Shown: positions 6,355-8,894 of the stretch, piece by piece
Numbering within the stretch: the first letter of the stretch is position 1
How the letters are laid out: each line of letters begins with the position of its first letter
Assembly: GCA_001828645.1 (NCBI GenBank)
Contig: MHZD01000077.1
Span: forward strand, 1-8,894
Origin: Planctomycetes bacterium RIFOXYC2_FULL_41_27
Lineage (GTDB): Bacteria; Planctomycetota; Brocadiia; Brocadiales; Brocadiaceae
Direction: 5' to 3'
DNA length: 8,894 nucleotides
Program-made: the position numbers and the translations under genes
Notes under the pieces: generated by a model
Database searches by the model: none
What the model saw: only the letters and a program-made list of their open reading frames with translations
What the model was told of the DNA's origin: nothing

Positions 6355-6681
6355 CTAAATCTTACTTTCAGTTTCTTTTATTACCCAATCTAAATAACTC
6401 TTTGACCCGTGGATAATTGGCACAGCGATGATTTCAGGCACTTCATAGCTGTGTAACTCTTTGACGCGTTTTTCCACGGTGTTGAACAGCTCTTCTCTCG
6501 TCTTCATAATCATCAATACTTCGCGTTCGACATTTAGTTTTCCCTGCCATTTAAAAATAGACTCGATTGGCTGCACGATATTGCAACAGGCAACTTTGCC
6601 CTCTTCTACCAGGGTTTGACCGATCTTTCGAGCCTCTTCCGTTGAACTGGCTGTTACAAAAATTACAATCGTTTTTGTCAT
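6355..6681 (-). CDS. cutA: CutA1-type divalent-ion tolerance protein
   Basis: The 108-residue product has normal CutA1 length and the family signature: a beta strand IVIFVTASS, AxxC-N around residues 31-34 (ACCNI), I-x-S-x-x-x-W-x-G (39-47), MKT (59-61), H77-S-YEVPEIIAVPI and YLDWV. CutA1 proteins are very stable ferredoxin-like trimers. They were named for copper/divalent cation tolerance in E. coli, but their actual function is unsettled. The start ATG (6681-6679) overlaps the TGA of the upstream gene as ATGA and has GAGG 6 nt before it, so it is the last gene of a - strand operon. Two adjacent cysteines (C32, C33) could bind metal; that is inference. Confidence 0.95.
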   Translation of the reverse strand: MTKTIVIFVTASSTEEARKIGQTLVEEGKVACCNIVQPIESIFKWQGKLNVEREVLMIMKTREELFNTVEKRVKELHSYEVPEIIAVPIIHGSKSYLDWVIKETESKI

Positions 6682-7094
6682 GCCAGACCTCTTTCAATTG
6701 TCCGCCTATCGCACATGCCGCCGTGTCTTTTCAAAAGATATTCAATTTCTCCGCTATCCTCCTCATCCCGCGTCACATATACCAGCGTACAGCGGCATCC
6801 TTCAGGGCTTTTACAGCCTGCGTGAGGGGGTTTTATGTCATGGAGCATCTTATGATTGGGAAGCAGATGCCTTCCGTCTAATGCCTTGCATACGTCGCAG
6901 GTATCGCCGTCTTTCGCTGCTGAATAATAGACATAGGCGATTTCTTTCAGGTGGGTATTGACTACATCTGACTTTTTCTCTTTATGGACTGGAGGGGATT
7001 GATAGGTATTTCTTGCTGTCCTGCCTTTTATACTATTTTTAATGAGATAATAAATGAGGTAGACCGCTATGAGAAATACAAGAAAACGTATCAT
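6678..7094 (-). CDS. Membrane-anchored protein with a phage MuF-like Cys/His cluster domain
   Basis: The product has 138 residues. Residues 4-18 are a hydrophobic helix (an N-terminal anchor without a clear cleavage site) followed by a basic KNSIKGR stretch, so the rest probably faces the cytoplasm or is tethered at the membrane. After a variable linker (24-50), residues about 54-108 contain C66-x-x-C69, LDG (72-74), H81, H85, PPH91, C94 and C100-R-C102 followed by a beta strand. The order CxxC, LDG, PP-H, CRCT closely resembles the C-terminal part of MuF / SPP1 gp7-type minor head proteins of phages, and a zinc site is likely. Nothing else around it is phage-like. It starts 3 nt after the upstream small membrane gene and overlaps cutA by 4 nt. 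Function unknown; the family link is by motif pattern only. Confidence 0.75.
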   Translation of the reverse strand: MIRFLVFLIAVYLIYYLIKNSIKGRTARNTYQSPPVHKEKKSDVVNTHLKEIAYVYYSAAKDGDTCDVCKALDGRHLLPNHKMLHDIKPPHAGCKSPEGCRCTLVYVTRDEEDSGEIEYLLKRHGGMCDRRTIERGLA

Positions 7095-7097
7095 TGA

Positions 7098-7328
7098 CTA
7101 CACGGAACCTTTGGGCTTTCTCAGCATGAATAAACACAATCCGCCCACAACCAATATCGCCTGGGTCAATATGATGCTCTTGATCCATATCGCAAAGCAC
7201 CCCCATAACACTTCTGTCCCGCGTGCCTGCTCAATCACAACGGAAACACGCATAAAGGCATAGATCGAAATCAACGAGATGAGTATCGCCATAATGATTA
7301 TAATAAATGCCTTTAATTTCTGTTTCAT
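7098..7328 (-). CDS. Small membrane protein with two predicted transmembrane helices, function unknown
   Basis: From the ATG at 7328 the product is 76 residues: a basic start (MKQKLK), a strongly hydrophobic helix (about 7-26), a short polar loop with charged residues (EQARGTE, 33-39), a second hydrophobic helix (about 50-69) and a basic end (RKPKG). By the positive-inside rule both ends are probably cytoplasmic. The frame also has an ATG at 7352 (84 aa, overlapping the TPR gene by 11 nt) and a TTG at 7361. No candidate has a strong ribosome site; 7328 is preferred because the basic residues then directly precede the helix and it lies 13 nt after the TPR stop. I recognise no family. Its place in a packed operon supports it being real. 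Confidence 0.65.
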   Translation of the reverse strand: MKQKLKAFIIIIMAILISLISIYAFMRVSVVIEQARGTEVLWGCFAIWIKSIILTQAILVVGGLCLFMLRKPKGSV

Positions 7329-7341
7329 GGTTCTTTGTCTC

Positions 7342-8658
7342 TCATTTGTCATGTTTATCAAAGGTAACAGTTACGTTTTCTGGTTCTTTCTGTTTATTCA
7401 CCGTTTCTATAGTTTTGCCTTGTTCCTTAAAGTTCACATTCACGGCCTTTTTATATTCCGAGACTGCCTCATCTATCATATCTTTTTCCTCATAGGCATA
7501 TGCCAAATTATACCGGGCGCCAATATTTTCAGGGTCATTACTCACGGTCTTTCTGAATTCGCTGATGGCGCTCTCTACCATATTTTTACTTGCATACGCC
7601 AATCCCAAATTAAAATGGGCTTTTGATGAAACAGGATTCAATTCCAACAGTTTTTTCCATGTGGAAATCGCATCATCATACAAACCCTGTTGCAAATAAA
7701 CGGCGCCCAGCTTGTCGTAAGCTTCCGGAAAACTTATATTGGATGTAATGGATTTGTTATACATAACTGCGGACTTGTCGAGCAAGCCTCGATCAGCATA
7801 AGCCTCACCCAGTTTGTAAAGGGCGCGGGTATTGTCAGGATTTGTTTTTATGATATTTTCAAATTCCAAAATCGCCTCGTCACACAGTCCTTTCCCATAA
7901 TATGCCTCCCCAAGATTGAGTCGCACCATGACATTAGAAGGATCCTTTGTCAAAATTCCTTTATACACATGTATGGCTTCATCCAGCATTCCTTTTGTGG
8001 CATACGTATGACCCAGATAGCACGATGCCAGCAAGTCGTCAGGATTTTCATCTACGACCTTTTTAAAAGACGTTATGGCCTCATCAAAGAAACCTCTCGC
8101 ATACTGGTTATACCCAGCAATACTTTCAGGGGCTATACTCTTGTTAACAGTTTGATAAGCCCTAGTCTTTTCATAGATTCTTTTCCCTTCTTTGGCCAGC
8201 TCCATATTCCTCATAGCCTCCATATCTTTGGGATTTATCTTTAGCGCCAGATTATGTTCTGCAATGGCTTCATTAAACATATTTTTATTCCTATAGGCAA
8301 ATCCGAGGTTATCGTGAGCCTTGGAATAATCAGGATTAATCTTTACGGCAAGTTTAAATTCCGCTATTGCCTCATCAAACATTTTCTGCCTGCATAAAGC
8401 CACACCGAGGTTGTTGCGGGCTTCTGCAAGATCAGGTTTAATCGTGAGCGCCTTCTTAAATTGCACGATTGCCTCATCAAGCATGTCCTTATTCACATAA
8501 TTTGCGCCAAGATTATTAAACCCCATCGCCAACTGGTATTTGTCTGCCTCGCTGTTATCCTTTGATTGTTTTTTATTCGAAGAAGCACATCCAAAGAAGC
8601 ACAAGACAAGGCAGATACACATCAATGTCTTTTGCCACTGGCATTTGGATTTGGTCAT
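7342..8658 (-). CDS. TPR-repeat lipoprotein
   Basis: From the ATG at 8658 the product has 438 residues. It begins with a lipoprotein signal: basic MTKSK, a Cys-rich hydrophobic core (about 11-23) and a lipobox-like FFG-C24, so it is likely lipidated at C24 and exported. Tandem 34-residue tetratricopeptide units follow. Three clear units span 44-144, a degenerate stretch of 34 residues spans 145-178, a shortened unit spans 179-207, and six clear units span 208-411. A charged tail (412-438) ends in DKHDK. TPR arrays bind protein partners; none is identified here. The frame opens 20 codons earlier (8718), but the 8658 start has AGGGG 5 nt upstream and places the signal peptide correctly. It is the first gene of a - strand set ending in cutA. 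Confidence 0.9.
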   Translation of the reverse strand: MTKSKCQWQKTLMCICLVLCFFGCASSNKKQSKDNSEADKYQLAMGFNNLGANYVNKDMLDEAIVQFKKALTIKPDLAEARNNLGVALCRQKMFDEAIAEFKLAVKINPDYSKAHDNLGFAYRNKNMFNEAIAEHNLALKINPKDMEAMRNMELAKEGKRIYEKTRAYQTVNKSIAPESIAGYNQYARGFFDEAITSFKKVVDENPDDLLASCYLGHTYATKGMLDEAIHVYKGILTKDPSNVMVRLNLGEAYYGKGLCDEAILEFENIIKTNPDNTRALYKLGEAYADRGLLDKSAVMYNKSITSNISFPEAYDKLGAVYLQQGLYDDAISTWKKLLELNPVSSKAHFNLGLAYASKNMVESAISEFRKTVSNDPENIGARYNLAYAYEEKDMIDEAVSEYKKAVNVNFKEQGKTIETVNKQKEPENVTVTFDKHDK

Positions 8659-8663
8659 TTTTT

Positions 8664-8668
8664 CCCCT
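8664..8668 (-). promoter_or_regulatory. Ribosome binding site that sets the TPR lipoprotein start at 8658
   Basis: On the - strand AGGGG (+ strand CCCCT) is separated by five A from the ATG at 8658-8656. The earlier in-frame ATG at 8718 would bury the signal peptide behind 20 residues, so this site decides the start. Confidence 0.7.
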
Positions 8669-8738
8669 GTAAAAAATTCTATGTTTTGTGGTAAATCCAT
8701 CTTACTGCAGCCAATCATCTATGTGCGGTATTTTCATT

Positions 8739-8767
8739 AATTTATATAGAATCAATATCAAAGTCAA
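8739..8767 (-). promoter_or_regulatory. Candidate promoter of the TPR lipoprotein-cutA gene set
   Basis: On the - strand TTGACT (8767-8762, 5 of 6 to the -35 consensus) is followed by overlapping -10 candidates: TATAAA (8746-8741, 15-bp spacing) and TAAATT (8744-8739, 17-bp spacing). A start near 8732 would give a leader of about 75 nt to the ATG at 8658. The stretch is AT-rich, so this is moderate evidence only. Confidence 0.4.
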
Positions 8768-8820
8768 TGATAAAAATAGTTAACTTCCTCCATTCTCCAT
8801 AATAAACACAGCGAATTTCC

Positions 8821-8894
8821 TTATGCTTGCAACAATTCAAAAACCTCGTTCCTCAATTGATTTGTTACCTGAATAGTATATTCGCGATCTGTCC
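8821..8894 (-). CDS. Possible C-terminal tail of a - strand gene cut by the right edge
   Basis: One - strand frame is open from the edge for 23 codons to a TAA at 8823-8821. The peptide ends in a plausible amphipathic helix (QLRNEVFELLQA). The other two - strand frames close within this short stretch. It is too short to assign a family. The promoter candidate for the TPR gene lies in the gap that follows, so it would be a separate unit. Confidence 0.3.
   Translation of the reverse strand, partial: TDREYTIQVTNQLRNEVFELLQA

Noticed and set aside
6567..6961. + strand open frames opposite cutA and the MuF-like gene
   Set aside because: The - strand genes have clear family motifs and coupled starts; the + frames have neither.
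6678..7094. Prophage remnant, because of the MuF-like motif
   Set aside because: No capsid, portal, terminase, integrase or attachment-site sequence is nearby, the gene is translationally coupled to cutA, and it has its own membrane anchor.
7279..8244. Long + strand open frames opposite the TPR lipoprotein gene
   Set aside because: The - strand frame has a lipoprotein signal and regular 34-residue repeats; the opposite frames only mirror the repeats and show no family pattern.

Overview
The window looks like chromosomal DNA from an AT-leaning Gram-negative-type bacterium. It encodes a complete module for ADP-D-glycero-D-manno-heptose, a lipobox-bearing TPR lipoprotein, and dispersed GC-rich nested palindromes in intergenic DNA. 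My best guess is an anammox-type planctomycete (Brocadiales), from overall gene style, the many receiver/GAF/PAS sensor domains and repeats of this flavour. That is inference; no rRNA or anammox marker gene lies in the window.

Layout. Positions 1-465 are mostly non-coding: a possible gene tail at the left edge, an AT-rich promoter-like stretch around 192-223, and a REP/BIME-like pair of hairpins (351-410). Next, on the + strand, comes a soluble sensor histidine kinase (REC-GAF-PAS-PAS-HisKA-HATPase, 466-2832). It overlaps by 8 nt a response regulator with an unusual output domain (REC plus XRE/Cro-type helix-turn-helix, 2825-3448). Fifty bases later begin hldE (3499-5022), gmhA (5155-5733) and gmhB (5730-6293). 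A second, different nested inverted repeat (5034-5121) sits between hldE and gmhA.

Converging from the right on the - strand is a tightly packed four-gene set: a TPR lipoprotein (8658 to 7342), a small two-helix membrane protein (7328 to 7098), a membrane-anchored protein carrying a Cys/His cluster like that of phage MuF-type head proteins (7094 to 6678), and cutA (6681 to 6355). The last two share an ATGA overlap. A promoter-like sequence lies upstream (8739-8767), and what may be the tail of another - strand gene lies at the right edge.

How they work together. GmhA isomerises sedoheptulose 7-phosphate, the HldE kinase domain makes heptose 1,7-bisphosphate, GmhB removes the C7 phosphate, and the HldE nucleotidyltransferase domain makes ADP-heptose for surface glycans. 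All catalytic motifs checked are present. The epimerase gene hldD is not in the window. The two-component pair is co-directional with and close to this module, so it may control it; that is a hypothesis. The - strand set may form a small envelope-associated unit of unknown function linked to CutA.

Most noteworthy are the two nested palindromes (one with arm-to-arm compensatory changes and GTAG ends), the REC-XRE regulator, the receiver of the kinase lacking its switch Thr, and the membrane-anchored MuF-like Cys/His protein coupled to cutA.
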